Assembly (NCBI GenBank): GCA_002506605.1
Contig: DAXX01000053.1
Coordinates: 1-19,826 of the forward strand
DNA from: Thaumarchaeota archaeon UBA160
GTDB taxonomy: Archaea > Thermoproteota > Nitrososphaeria > Conexivisphaerales > UBA164
Length of the DNA stretch: 19,826 nt
Reading direction: 5' to 3'
Part shown: positions 1-6,420 of the stretch, in pieces
Numbering within the stretch: the first letter of the stretch is position 1
How the letters are laid out: each line of letters starts with the position of its first letter
The notes under the pieces: generated by a model
What the model was told of the DNA's origin: nothing
Seen by the model: the letters and a program-made list of their open reading frames with translations, nothing else
The model's database searches: none
Position numbers and translations under genes: made by a program

Positions 1-18
1 AATACTGCACTTTAGGTA

Positions 19-33
19 AAAATATAAAAATAC
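19..33 (+). promoter_or_regulatory. TATA-like element of the acetyltransferase gene
   Basis: An A/T-only run with a TATAAAAA core lies about 27 bases before the ATG at 53. This is the spacing expected for an archaeal TATA box driving a leaderless or nearly leaderless transcript. The surroundings are also AT-rich, so the support is positional. Confidence 0.4.
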
Positions 34-52
34 AATTATACAAAAATATACA

Positions 53-538
53 ATGGAACCGATAAACTTTATTGGAAAAAATGTAAAATTAGGGAAAAAC
101 GTTAAAATATGGAATTTTGCGTACGTAGGGGACAACACGGTTATAGGTGATAACGTTGTAATCGGGTCTCTAGCTCATGTAGATTATAAAGTTAAAATTG
201 GTAATAACGTAAGAATAGAAGGTTTGGTTTACATAGCGCCCTTAACAGAAATTGGAAACGATGTATTTATTGGACCAGCTGCAGTTATTACTAATGACCC
301 ATATCCCCCAAGTAAAAGACTTATTGGAGTAAAGATCGAAGACGGCGCAGTTATTGGGGGAAGGGCAGTAATAAAGGCCGGTGTTAAAATTGGTAAAAGA
401 GCAGTTGTAGGTATGGGAGCCGTTGTCACTAAAGACGTGCCCGATGAGATTGTAGTTATAGGCGTTCCCGCAAAACCAATTTATGATAGGAAAGAATACG
501 ATAGAAAAAAGGATAATTGGGAAAAATATAGTTTGTAG
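53..538 (+). CDS. Left-handed beta-helix (hexapeptide repeat) acyltransferase, probably sugar N-acetyltransferase
   Basis: A 161-residue protein built almost entirely of hexapeptide repeats of the pattern (I/V)G(D/N/K)(N)V, from about residue 8 to 135. This gives the left-handed parallel beta-helix of trimeric acyltransferases. The repeat break with NDPYPPS around residues 81-87 and the C-terminal VIGVPAKPIYD segment are typical of the WxcM/WlbB-like group, which acetylates amino groups on nucleotide-activated sugars using acetyl-CoA in the cytoplasm. A role in making a surface glycan sugar is therefore likely, but the sugar cannot be told from the sequence. No sugar-nucleotide gene lies next to it inside the window; genes to the left are not visible. 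The ATG at 53 is chosen because it follows a TATA-like element at the right distance and the repeats start at once. Family call is firm, substrate open. Confidence 0.85.
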   Translation: MEPINFIGKNVKLGKNVKIWNFAYVGDNTVIGDNVVIGSLAHVDYKVKIGNNVRIEGLVYIAPLTEIGNDVFIGPAAVITNDPYPPSKRLIGVKIEDGAVIGGRAVIKAGVKIGKRAVVGMGAVVTKDVPDEIVVIGVPAKPIYDRKEYDRKKDNWEKYSL

Positions 539-554
539 CATTTAAGCGCGTGCA

Positions 555-561
555 GTTTTTT
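555..561 (+). terminator. Possible oligo-T terminator after the acetyltransferase
   Basis: A run of six T starts about 17 bases after the stop codon at 538. Archaeal RNA polymerase can terminate on such U-tracts. There is no convincing hairpin and T runs are common here, so this is weak. Confidence 0.25.
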
Positions 562-689
562 ATGAACAACATATATGGTTATGAACGCATAAAAAATAAA
601 ATTATATTTTAGTTAAAATCAATGTAACAGAATTAAATTTTTAAAACCTAACCTTAAAAAATATTTGTGTTTTAACTCTAAAGAGGGTT

Positions 690-910
690 AAGGGGACAAA
701 AGTTCTCTTCTGTGAGGTAGCTATGGATAGCCCACTTATAAAATGCATTTATAACCAAATAAAAATGCACATCGAGATTGCTTTTGGACGCAGATAAAAC
801 GTTCGAGATTATCGCGCCTCTACATCGAAGCTGGAGCACATGAAAGTATTTCATACGTGAAAGCAAGCGTGTCAATGAACCGAGAAGCCCTGGCAGCCAT
901 GTCATGGTAG
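690..910 (+). pseudogene. Degraded 3' end of an IS605-family tnpB
   Basis: No intact reading frame exists, but the three forward frames joined end to end resemble the C-terminal part of TnpB. From 693 one frame reads GTKVLFC then MDSPLIKCIYNQIKC, which looks like the first half of the TnpB zinc finger (GTSxxCSxCG, then a spacer and a second CxxC). The same stretch continues as KCTSRLLLDADK, similar to CxxCGxxADRD. A shifted frame then gives EAGAHESI and SMNREALAAMSW before a TAG at 908-910, like the variable tails of TnpB proteins. At least two frameshifts and loss of zinc-ligand cysteines are needed, so the copy is dead. TnpB is the RNA-guided nuclease of IS200/IS605 elements. The nearby hairpin at 1085 supports the call. 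The match is by eye against remembered consensus. Confidence 0.5.
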
Positions 911-1084
911 TTTACTAAATAAATGCAAATGCATTTCTTAATAATTAAAGTGATAGTATACCAAAGAGATTAATTTATGCAACTTATGTAAAAGGCGTAT
1001 GATAATAGTTTTTACTAAGTTAACAGAAGTTATGTGCGAACCTAGCGTTAATATAAAATATAGCTCTTTACAGAAAGATGAAAA

Positions 1085-1117
1085 CCTCGCCCATTCTAGG
1101 GGCGGGGAGGAAGTCAG
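1085..1117 (+). mobile_element. IS605-type right-end hairpin (omega-RNA 3' end relic)
   Basis: Bases 1085-1092 (CCTCGCCC) pair with 1100-1107 (GGGCGGGG) over eight base pairs including one G-T, closing a 7-base loop, and are followed by AGGAAGTCAG. This GC-rich hairpin stands out in a very AT-rich spacer. The combination of a CCCCGCC-type hairpin followed by GGAGGAAGTCA is what I recall from right ends of IS200/IS605 elements in archaea, where it forms the 3' scaffold of the TnpB guide RNA and the transposase-recognised end. It lies on the same strand as, and about 175 bases after, the tnpB relic. No tnpA or intact tnpB is present, so it is probably a remnant. A rho-independent-like terminator is an alternative. 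Confidence 0.5.
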
Positions 1118-1158
1118 AAATGATTTTGATACATTAAATAACTTTTGCTTCGCTAAAA

Positions 1159-1845
1159 CTAAATAAAATTATATAACAGCAGCTTTATTTCATTCAAATT
1201 TAGTTTAAGCACCTTTATATCAGCATCAGGCATTTCATAAATTGTCTCAGCATTTTCTAATAAAAAGCCTGTTAAGGCAAAAGTTTTTTCAACCTTATAG
1301 CACTCGCTTAAAGGGGGTCCCATCCAAGAATTTCTAACGCTTACGTAGCAAGGCATCAATTCTTTATTAGTGTATTTTTCAAGTTTAGCTATGAAATCAT
1401 CAATTTTGCTCTTATAATTAGTGTCATTTATAGGCGCGCTGTGGAAGATGAGAGAAATTCTATTATCGTAAGTTTCTTTAAGTATTTTGTTGCTCCATGT
1501 CTTAATAAAAGTTTCGCTTTTCCCTAATTCTAATACTTCATTTATTCCAAGACTTTTAAGATATATTTGAGTGCTGGAGGAGATGAATGGTATCAAGGAG
1601 ACATACCTCATACAGTTCTTTAAATCAGTTAAATAAGGTGGAAGATAAAGGTAACCAAGTTCTGCCTTTCCACTTTCTAAAGCATCTTTCAAAAGATTAT
1701 TGTATAATGCTGGCACATCAAAAAAACCAGTTTTTACATAAATCTTTAAGGCTTCATCGCGCGATCCATGTTTTAATTTTTTTAGCATGAGTTCGATTTC
1801 GGAAACGTTTCTAGGATAACCAAAATCAAAAAAACACGTGCTCAT
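1159..1845 (-). CDS. hemH: Short divergent ferrochelatase-like protein (HemH/CpfC family)
   Basis: 228 residues from the ATG at 1845, which overlaps the hemE stop in an ATGA arrangement. An upstream TTG at 1854 would add three residues. Ferrochelatases insert Fe2+ into proto- or coproporphyrin. Landmarks in family order are: FFDFGYPRN near the N-terminus (usual LLVNLGTP); YLYLPPYLTD around 65-75 (usual GMRYGPPFIED); SLIPFISSSTQIYL around 83-96 (usual LPLYPQYSSST); IFHSAP with the conserved catalytic His at about 135; SWMGPPLSE around 174 (usual WLGPD); and GFLLENAETIYE around 193-204, with the conserved Glu at about 200. The usual length is 300 or more, and the GGxSP region is missing, so this is a minimal form. 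It is the last gene of the heme operon, which supports a role in heme synthesis. Activity is inferred. Confidence 0.7.
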   Translation of the reverse strand: MSTCFFDFGYPRNVSEIELMLKKLKHGSRDEALKIYVKTGFFDVPALYNNLLKDALESGKAELGYLYLPPYLTDLKNCMRYVSLIPFISSSTQIYLKSLGINEVLELGKSETFIKTWSNKILKETYDNRISLIFHSAPINDTNYKSKIDDFIAKLEKYTNKELMPCYVSVRNSWMGPPLSECYKVEKTFALTGFLLENAETIYEMPDADIKVLKLNLNEIKLLLYNFI

Positions 1846-2831
1846 TTTTTCCAATTTTTTATAAAATTTACAAGGTCCTTCAAATTTTGAACAGGAGTTC
1901 CGGGTAACACACCGTGGCCTAAATTAAAGATGTAATTATTGTAATCTGGAATTGAGCTAAGAACTCTTTTAGCTTCCTCAAACATAGAGTTACCTCCCAA
2001 ATAGGCGTAAAATGGGTCTAAATTTCCCTGTAAACCAATGTTGCCCTTAAAAATGTTGTATATTACTTTTGGTTCACAGTTCCAGTCTATACTTAAGTAG
2101 CCATTATAGTTTGTTGAAGCTAAATTGTAGAGCAAGGCATTACAATTTCTACAGAAATAAATTATTCTTTTTGAATATCCTTTTAAATCTTCAAATATTT
2201 TTTTTAAGATTTTGCTATAAATCTCAAGCATATGTCCTGATAAGCTGCCGGCCCAACTATCAAAAATTTGAAATGCATCTGAGCCGCTTTTGAACTGAAA
2301 CTTAGCTTGTTCAACAAGAAAGTTTGCAAGAGGAGACAATTTTTTCTGCATATCATCTTTCAGAAATTCTTTTGTTTTTAGTCTGTCTTTATGATCGTCA
2401 TTAAGAAAATACGTCATAAGAGTAAAAGGCCCTGCTCCAAAACCTATAACATTAAGCTTCATTTTTTTAAGAATTCTAATCTGCTCTTTTATTGGTTCCC
2501 ATTTTTCTACTTGTCCATCAAACTCTTCTTTGTACAGCTTATTCAAATCGTCCAGATAGATTGGTCCTTTGCCTTCTGCAAACTTAAAATTAAAGCCCAT
2601 AAATTCAAAAGGAGTGGTAATATCCATGAATATTATTGAAGCATCAACCCCCAGTAAAAAAACCGGTTCAGCAGCTATCTCAGCCGCAAGTTCGGGGTTT
2701 TTTACAATGTCAGTGATCCATTTTTTGCCTACTATTTCTTTAAACTTAGGCATGTGCCGTCCTGCTTGTCTCATAAACCACACAGGTATATTTTTACCTT
2801 TAGTTAATAAAAAAGAGATATTTTCACTCAT
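1842..2831 (-). CDS. hemE: Uroporphyrinogen decarboxylase
   Basis: HemE removes the four acetate carboxyls of uroporphyrinogen III to give coproporphyrinogen III, in the cytoplasm and without cofactor. The protein (329 residues from the ATG at 2831) has the substrate-binding PVWFMRQAGR near the N-terminus, the DITTPFEFMGFNFKF segment with the key Asp, GFGAGPFTLMTYF, FDSWAGSLS, GNLDPFYAYLGG and the C-terminal NLGHGVLPGTPVQ with the conserved His. An ATG at 2843 would add four residues and lengthen the overlap with hemL. The 2831 start gives an 8-base overlap with the hemL stop and a more normal N-terminus. It sits between hemL and the hemH-like gene. HemE is notable because most heme-making archaea use the siroheme route, which bypasses this step. 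Confidence 0.95.
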   Translation of the reverse strand: MSENISFLLTKGKNIPVWFMRQAGRHMPKFKEIVGKKWITDIVKNPELAAEIAAEPVFLLGVDASIIFMDITTPFEFMGFNFKFAEGKGPIYLDDLNKLYKEEFDGQVEKWEPIKEQIRILKKMKLNVIGFGAGPFTLMTYFLNDDHKDRLKTKEFLKDDMQKKLSPLANFLVEQAKFQFKSGSDAFQIFDSWAGSLSGHMLEIYSKILKKIFEDLKGYSKRIIYFCRNCNALLYNLASTNYNGYLSIDWNCEPKVIYNIFKGNIGLQGNLDPFYAYLGGNSMFEEAKRVLSSIPDYNNYIFNLGHGVLPGTPVQNLKDLVNFIKNWKK

Positions 2832-4107
2832 AAGTAAGCACATTCATAGCCGCTCTGAATGCCTCCAATGTCCTTTTTAAATCTTCTTCGTTATGAGAAA
2901 GAGTAAAGAACATGCTTTCATATTGGGAAGGAGGTATTAAAACCCCTTTCTGAATAAGTTTCCAGAAGAATTCAGGAAACTTATTAATACTTTTTATATC
3001 ATTATATTTTTTTACTGTTTCTGTATTAAAAAATATCGAAAACATAGATCCAACCCTGTTTACTACACCTTTTATGTTCAAGTCCGTCAATATGTTATTT
3101 AACCCGTCCTCCAATCTTTGGCCATAATCTTCAAGTTTTTCATATTTGTCTCGTGTTAATTTTTTTAAGGTTGCCAACCCTGCAGCTGTTGCTACCGGAT
3201 TCCCTGCTAGAGTTCCTGCCTGATAAACAGCCCCAACTGGGCTCAGTTTTTTCATTATTTCTTTTTTTCCTGTTACAGCTGCAAGCGGAAACCCTCCCCC
3301 AACAATTTTTCCAAGCAAAGTCAAATCAGGTACAATTTTATAGAGTTCTTGGGCGCCCCCATAAGAAACTCTAAATCCCGTAATGACTTCATCAAAAATT
3401 AACACGCATCCTAGCTTATCACAGATGTCTCTTAAAGTTTTTAAAAAGCTCAAATCAGGCTTAACAACGCCCATGTTTCCTGCAACAGGTTCGACTATAA
3501 TGGCGGCCAAATCGTTTTTATTTTTTTCAGAAACATCTATAACAGAATTTATATCATTGTAGTCTACTAATAATGTATCTGCTATGCAACCTTCAGTTGT
3601 TCCCTCGGATGAAGACAGAGAATAAGTTGCCAAGCCTGATCCAGCCTTTACTAAAAAAGGATCAAAATGCCCGTGGTAATTACCAACAAACTTTATTATC
3701 TTTTTCCTATGTGTGTAGCCTCTAGCTAATCTCAGAGAGGTCATAGCAGCTTCTGTCCCAGAGTTAACAAACCTTACCATTTCGGCATTTTTTATTCTCT
3801 CGCTTATAGCTTCTGCAAGCTCCACCTCATAAGGATTGGTAAATCCAAAACTGGTTCCATTACTGGAAGCCTCATAAATCGCGCGCAAAACATCTTCATC
3901 TGCATGCCCGAGTATTATTGCTCCCCATGAAGATACATAATCTATATACTCATTACCGTCAACATCATATATTTTTGAACCCTTGGCTTTTTTAATAAAT
4001 AAAGGATTACCGCCAACGCTTCTAAAAGCTCTAACGGGGCTATCTACACCTCCAACTAATATTTTTTCAGCCCTTTTATAAAGGGCCTCAGAACCTTTAA
4101 GTTGCAT
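2824..4107 (-). CDS. hemL: Glutamate-1-semialdehyde 2,1-aminomutase
   Basis: PLP-dependent enzyme that converts glutamate-1-semialdehyde, the HemA product, into 5-aminolevulinate: the second step of the C5 pathway. Its 427 residues match the family length. Visible motifs are the N-terminal GGVDSPVRAFRSVGG, NSGTEAAMTSLRLARG around 115-130 (phosphate binding), YHGHFD near 144, FDEVITGFR near 238-246 with the pyridine-binding Asp, and LLGKIVGGGFP with the Schiff-base Lys at about 267. The start at 4107 lies 6 bases after the hemB stop. It is the third gene of the minus-strand heme operon, with hemA on the plus strand about 5 kb away. GSA aminotransferase is distinguished from other class III aminotransferases by SPVRAF and GGGFP. 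No anomaly seen. Confidence 0.97.
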   Translation of the reverse strand: MQLKGSEALYKRAEKILVGGVDSPVRAFRSVGGNPLFIKKAKGSKIYDVDGNEYIDYVSSWGAIILGHADEDVLRAIYEASSNGTSFGFTNPYEVELAEAISERIKNAEMVRFVNSGTEAAMTSLRLARGYTHRKKIIKFVGNYHGHFDPFLVKAGSGLATYSLSSSEGTTEGCIADTLLVDYNDINSVIDVSEKNKNDLAAIIVEPVAGNMGVVKPDLSFLKTLRDICDKLGCVLIFDEVITGFRVSYGGAQELYKIVPDLTLLGKIVGGGFPLAAVTGKKEIMKKLSPVGAVYQAGTLAGNPVATAAGLATLKKLTRDKYEKLEDYGQRLEDGLNNILTDLNIKGVVNRVGSMFSIFFNTETVKKYNDIKSINKFPEFFWKLIQKGVLIPPSQYESMFFTLSHNEEDLKRTLEAFRAAMNVLTYE

Positions 4108-4113
4108 GAAAAT

Positions 4114-5094
4114 TCACCTTATTAAATCTGCTAAACGCCTTGCATAATAGGTTATTATCATATCGGCACCGGCTCTTTTTAAAGAAAGCATGTACTCTAA
4201 AAGTACCTGATCTTCATCTATCCATCCTTTTTCAGCGGTAGCCTTTATCATGCTATATTCTCCGCTTACGCTGTAAACAGCTATAGGTACTAAAAATTTC
4301 TCTTTGGCTTTTGATATTATATCCATATAAAACATGGCTGGCTTAACCATAACGATATCGGCACCTTCCTTTATGTCCAGTTCGATTTCTCTCAACGCAG
4401 TTCTTGCGCTCCTATAATCCATTTGATACGATTTACGATCACCGAACTGCGGTTTTGAATCTGCAGCTTCCCTAAATGGACCATAAAGCGAGGAAGCAAA
4501 TTTAGATGAATAGGACATTATGATTGTTTCTTTAAAGTTATTTTCGTCGAGGGCTTCCCTTATCGCTTTAACTTGTCCATCCATCATAGAACTTGGCGCT
4601 ACTATGTCTGCTCCCGCTTTAGCATATACAACTGCTGTTTTTGCAAGATAAGATAAGGTTACGTCATTATCAACCTTCCCGTCAACAATTATGCCGCAGT
4701 GTCCATGTGAGGTATATTCGCACATACAAACATCTGTTATTACTATTGCATCAGGATATTCTTTTTTGATGGCCCTTACAGCTCTAGGTATAATACCTTC
4801 CTCATCATATGCTTCAGTGCCCATTTCATCTTTATGAGAAGGGATGCCAAAAAGCAAATAAGCATTTATGCCTGATGCCAAGCCTTCTCCTATAAACTTT
4901 AATGACCTGTCTATAGTCATCCTATAAATGCCCGGCATGCTTTTTATTTCTTCAATGCCGTTTTCTCCAGGATATACAAATATAGGTTGAATCAAATTGC
5001 TTTTATTTAAGCTGACCTCAGCAACTAAATCTCTTATTTTCTGCGTTCTGCGGAGCCTTCTTTCTCTTATTCTTGGGAAAATATCATAATACAT
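4114..5094 (-). CDS. hemB: Delta-aminolevulinic acid dehydratase (porphobilinogen synthase)
   Basis: Condenses two 5-aminolevulinate molecules to porphobilinogen. The 326-residue protein is full length. The zinc-binding cysteine cluster TDVCMCEYTSHGHCG gives ligands at Cys123, Cys125 and Cys133, marking the Zn-dependent class rather than the Mg-only class. The two active-site lysines are visible: Lys198 in SYSSKFASSLYGPFREA and the Schiff-base Lys251 in VMVKPAMFYMDII. SSMMDGQVKAIR near 168-179 is also characteristic. The gene starts 6 bases after the hemD stop and ends 6 bases before hemL, so the three genes are almost certainly co-transcribed. Nothing unusual. Confidence 0.98.
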   Translation of the reverse strand: MYYDIFPRIRERRLRRTQKIRDLVAEVSLNKSNLIQPIFVYPGENGIEEIKSMPGIYRMTIDRSLKFIGEGLASGINAYLLFGIPSHKDEMGTEAYDEEGIIPRAVRAIKKEYPDAIVITDVCMCEYTSHGHCGIIVDGKVDNDVTLSYLAKTAVVYAKAGADIVAPSSMMDGQVKAIREALDENNFKETIIMSYSSKFASSLYGPFREAADSKPQFGDRKSYQMDYRSARTALREIELDIKEGADIVMVKPAMFYMDIISKAKEKFLVPIAVYSVSGEYSMIKATAEKGWIDEDQVLLEYMLSLKRAGADMIITYYARRLADLIR

Positions 5095-5100
5095 TTGTCA

Positions 5101-5799
5101 TTACCTCAAAGTTTCAAATACACCTTCGTATGTATAAGTCTTTACGTTTCCTCTTATCTTGTAACCTAGCTCTATTGCCTTTAATAACGTTTTTGGTCCT
5201 ATGGGAATAGCAAAAATTTCTTGCGGCTTTACATTTCTTAAGAGCTTGGTGAACGATTCTAATATGAAACTGCTGCCAAAAACAACAATATCATCCTTTT
5301 TTATGAAAGATATTGGTCTAGTTCGAATAAATTCAGAATAGGCATTCAAGCGAGTCACCTCGCATCCTCTTTCTTTTAATATTCTTTCTAAAGATTCGTC
5401 TCCCAGCTTAGATCTAACAGTTAATATTTTAGATCTATGAGCTATTGGAATATTTAATGCCAGCTCAACGGTAGTATATCGCTCAGGCATAAAATCAACG
5501 CCAAAACCGTAAGCGTTCAAAGTTTTTGCAGTTTCTGGGCCAACTGCAGCAAACTTTGTATCCAAAATATGATGAAAAGCACCCGTTTTCATGACTTTTT
5601 CAGAAAAAACCTTGACTCCAAAAGAAGACGTGAAAATTATCCAATCAAAGTTATTTTTTAAGTAAAAATAAACATTAAATGGCAGTTTAACCTGTCTTGC
5701 TATTTGAATGGTCTTTATTTTTATCCCAAATCTTTTAGATAACGCCAAAACCTTGTTCCTTGAGTTTTCAGAGATTGCAAAATAAACATTATCATCCAT
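5101..5799 (-). CDS. hemD: Uroporphyrinogen-III synthase
   Basis: Cyclises hydroxymethylbilane with inversion of ring D to give uroporphyrinogen III. HemD proteins conserve little sequence, but the 232-residue length, the two-domain Rossmann-like pattern and several signatures are present: WIIFTSSFGVKVF around 53-65, AAVGPETAKTLNAYGF around 84-99, PERYTTVELA around 105-114, SKILTVRSKLGDESLERILKERG around 123-145, and VVFGSSFILESF then IPIGPKTLLKAIELG near the C-terminus. It heads the heme operon and its neighbour hemB follows after 6 bases; this context makes the assignment firm. The promoter must lie in the 108-base region shared with the divergent grpE. Confidence 0.92.
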   Translation of the reverse strand: MDDNVYFAISENSRNKVLALSKRFGIKIKTIQIARQVKLPFNVYFYLKNNFDWIIFTSSFGVKVFSEKVMKTGAFHHILDTKFAAVGPETAKTLNAYGFGVDFMPERYTTVELALNIPIAHRSKILTVRSKLGDESLERILKERGCEVTRLNAYSEFIRTRPISFIKKDDIVVFGSSFILESFTKLLRNVKPQEIFAIPIGPKTLLKAIELGYKIRGNVKTYTYEGVFETLR

Positions 5800-5907
5800 G
5801 CTTAATATTTGATTTTTTTGCTTTTACTCTTTTCTTTTAAGCAAATCAGCTTAAGCTCTTAACATTATTGATAAAAGTTTTTAATCAAAAGTCGAATCAT
5901 AACATAG
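5800..5907. promoter_or_regulatory. Divergent promoter region between hemD and grpE
   Basis: This 108-base spacer separates the leftward heme operon from the rightward chaperone operon. For grpE, GTTTTTAAT at 5877-5885 is centred 27 bases before the ATG at 5908, as expected for a leaderless archaeal promoter. For hemD, an A-rich element read on the minus strand as AGTAAAAGC (about 5820-5828) lies about 25 bases before its ATG; this one is weaker. I see no CIRCE-like inverted repeat or other clear operator. Confidence 0.5.
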
Positions 5908-6408
5908 ATGATCGAAGATATTTCTAGAGCTAACGAAGTGATCGCAAGGTTAAAAAAAGCGTTAAATGAAAAAAATAAAGAAAGCGCTCAGGCTAGAAAT
6001 GATTACATTTATCTTTTGGCTGACTTTGAGAACTTTAAAAAAAGATCTGAGGCTATATTAAATGAGTGCAGAGAGGAAGGAAAAGCTGATATCGTTATAA
6101 AACTTTCTGAAACTATAAATGAATTATTCTACTTTAAAGAAGCGCTTCTAAAAAGTTTGGGCCATGATAATGAATTTGTCAAAGGCTTTTCTATGATAAT
6201 TGAAAAGTTACAAAAATCCCTTTACGAATCTGGCTTTTCACTAATAGATCCGCAGAATCAGAACTTTGATCCAAGATATCACCACATAGCATATACTCAA
6301 AAGGTTGATGACGACACATTAAAAGGCAAGGTGATTAAAGTTTTAAGTAAAGGATATATGCAAAACGGGAAAGTTATTAAACCAGCGGTTGTGGTTGTTG
6401 GGGTATGA
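5908..6408 (+). CDS. grpE: GrpE nucleotide exchange factor
   Basis: GrpE dimers release ADP from DnaK and so reset the Hsp70 cycle. The 166-residue protein has a predicted long N-terminal helix (about residues 1-65, many Lys/Glu) ending in the family landmark LLADFENFKKRSE, then a helical segment around 70-115. The C-terminal beta domain carries FDPRYHHIAYTQ (usual FDPxxHEAV) and GYMQNGKVIKPAVVVV (usual GYxLxgRvlRPAxVxV). It is first in grpE-dnaK-dnaJ, ending 12 bases before dnaK. Its short acidic N-terminal tail, compared with bacterial GrpE near 195 residues, is normal for archaeal forms. Expression is likely from the TATA-like element at 5877. Confidence 0.95.
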   Translation: MIEDISRANEVIARLKKALNEKNKESAQARNDYIYLLADFENFKKRSEAILNECREEGKADIVIKLSETINELFYFKEALLKSLGHDNEFVKGFSMIIEKLQKSLYESGFSLIDPQNQNFDPRYHHIAYTQKVDDDTLKGKVIKVLSKGYMQNGKVIKPAVVVVGV

Positions 6409-6420
6409 TGGTGATCTAAA

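Noticed and set aside
678..905. Minus-strand open frame of 75 codons in the spacer.
   Set aside because: It has no recognisable motif and no promoter, and it lies opposite the frameshifted tnpB-like signal. It is best seen as a shadow.
5800..5907. CIRCE-type heat-shock operator before grpE-dnaK-dnaJ.
   Set aside because: No TTAGCACTC-type inverted repeat or other long symmetric site is present in the spacer.
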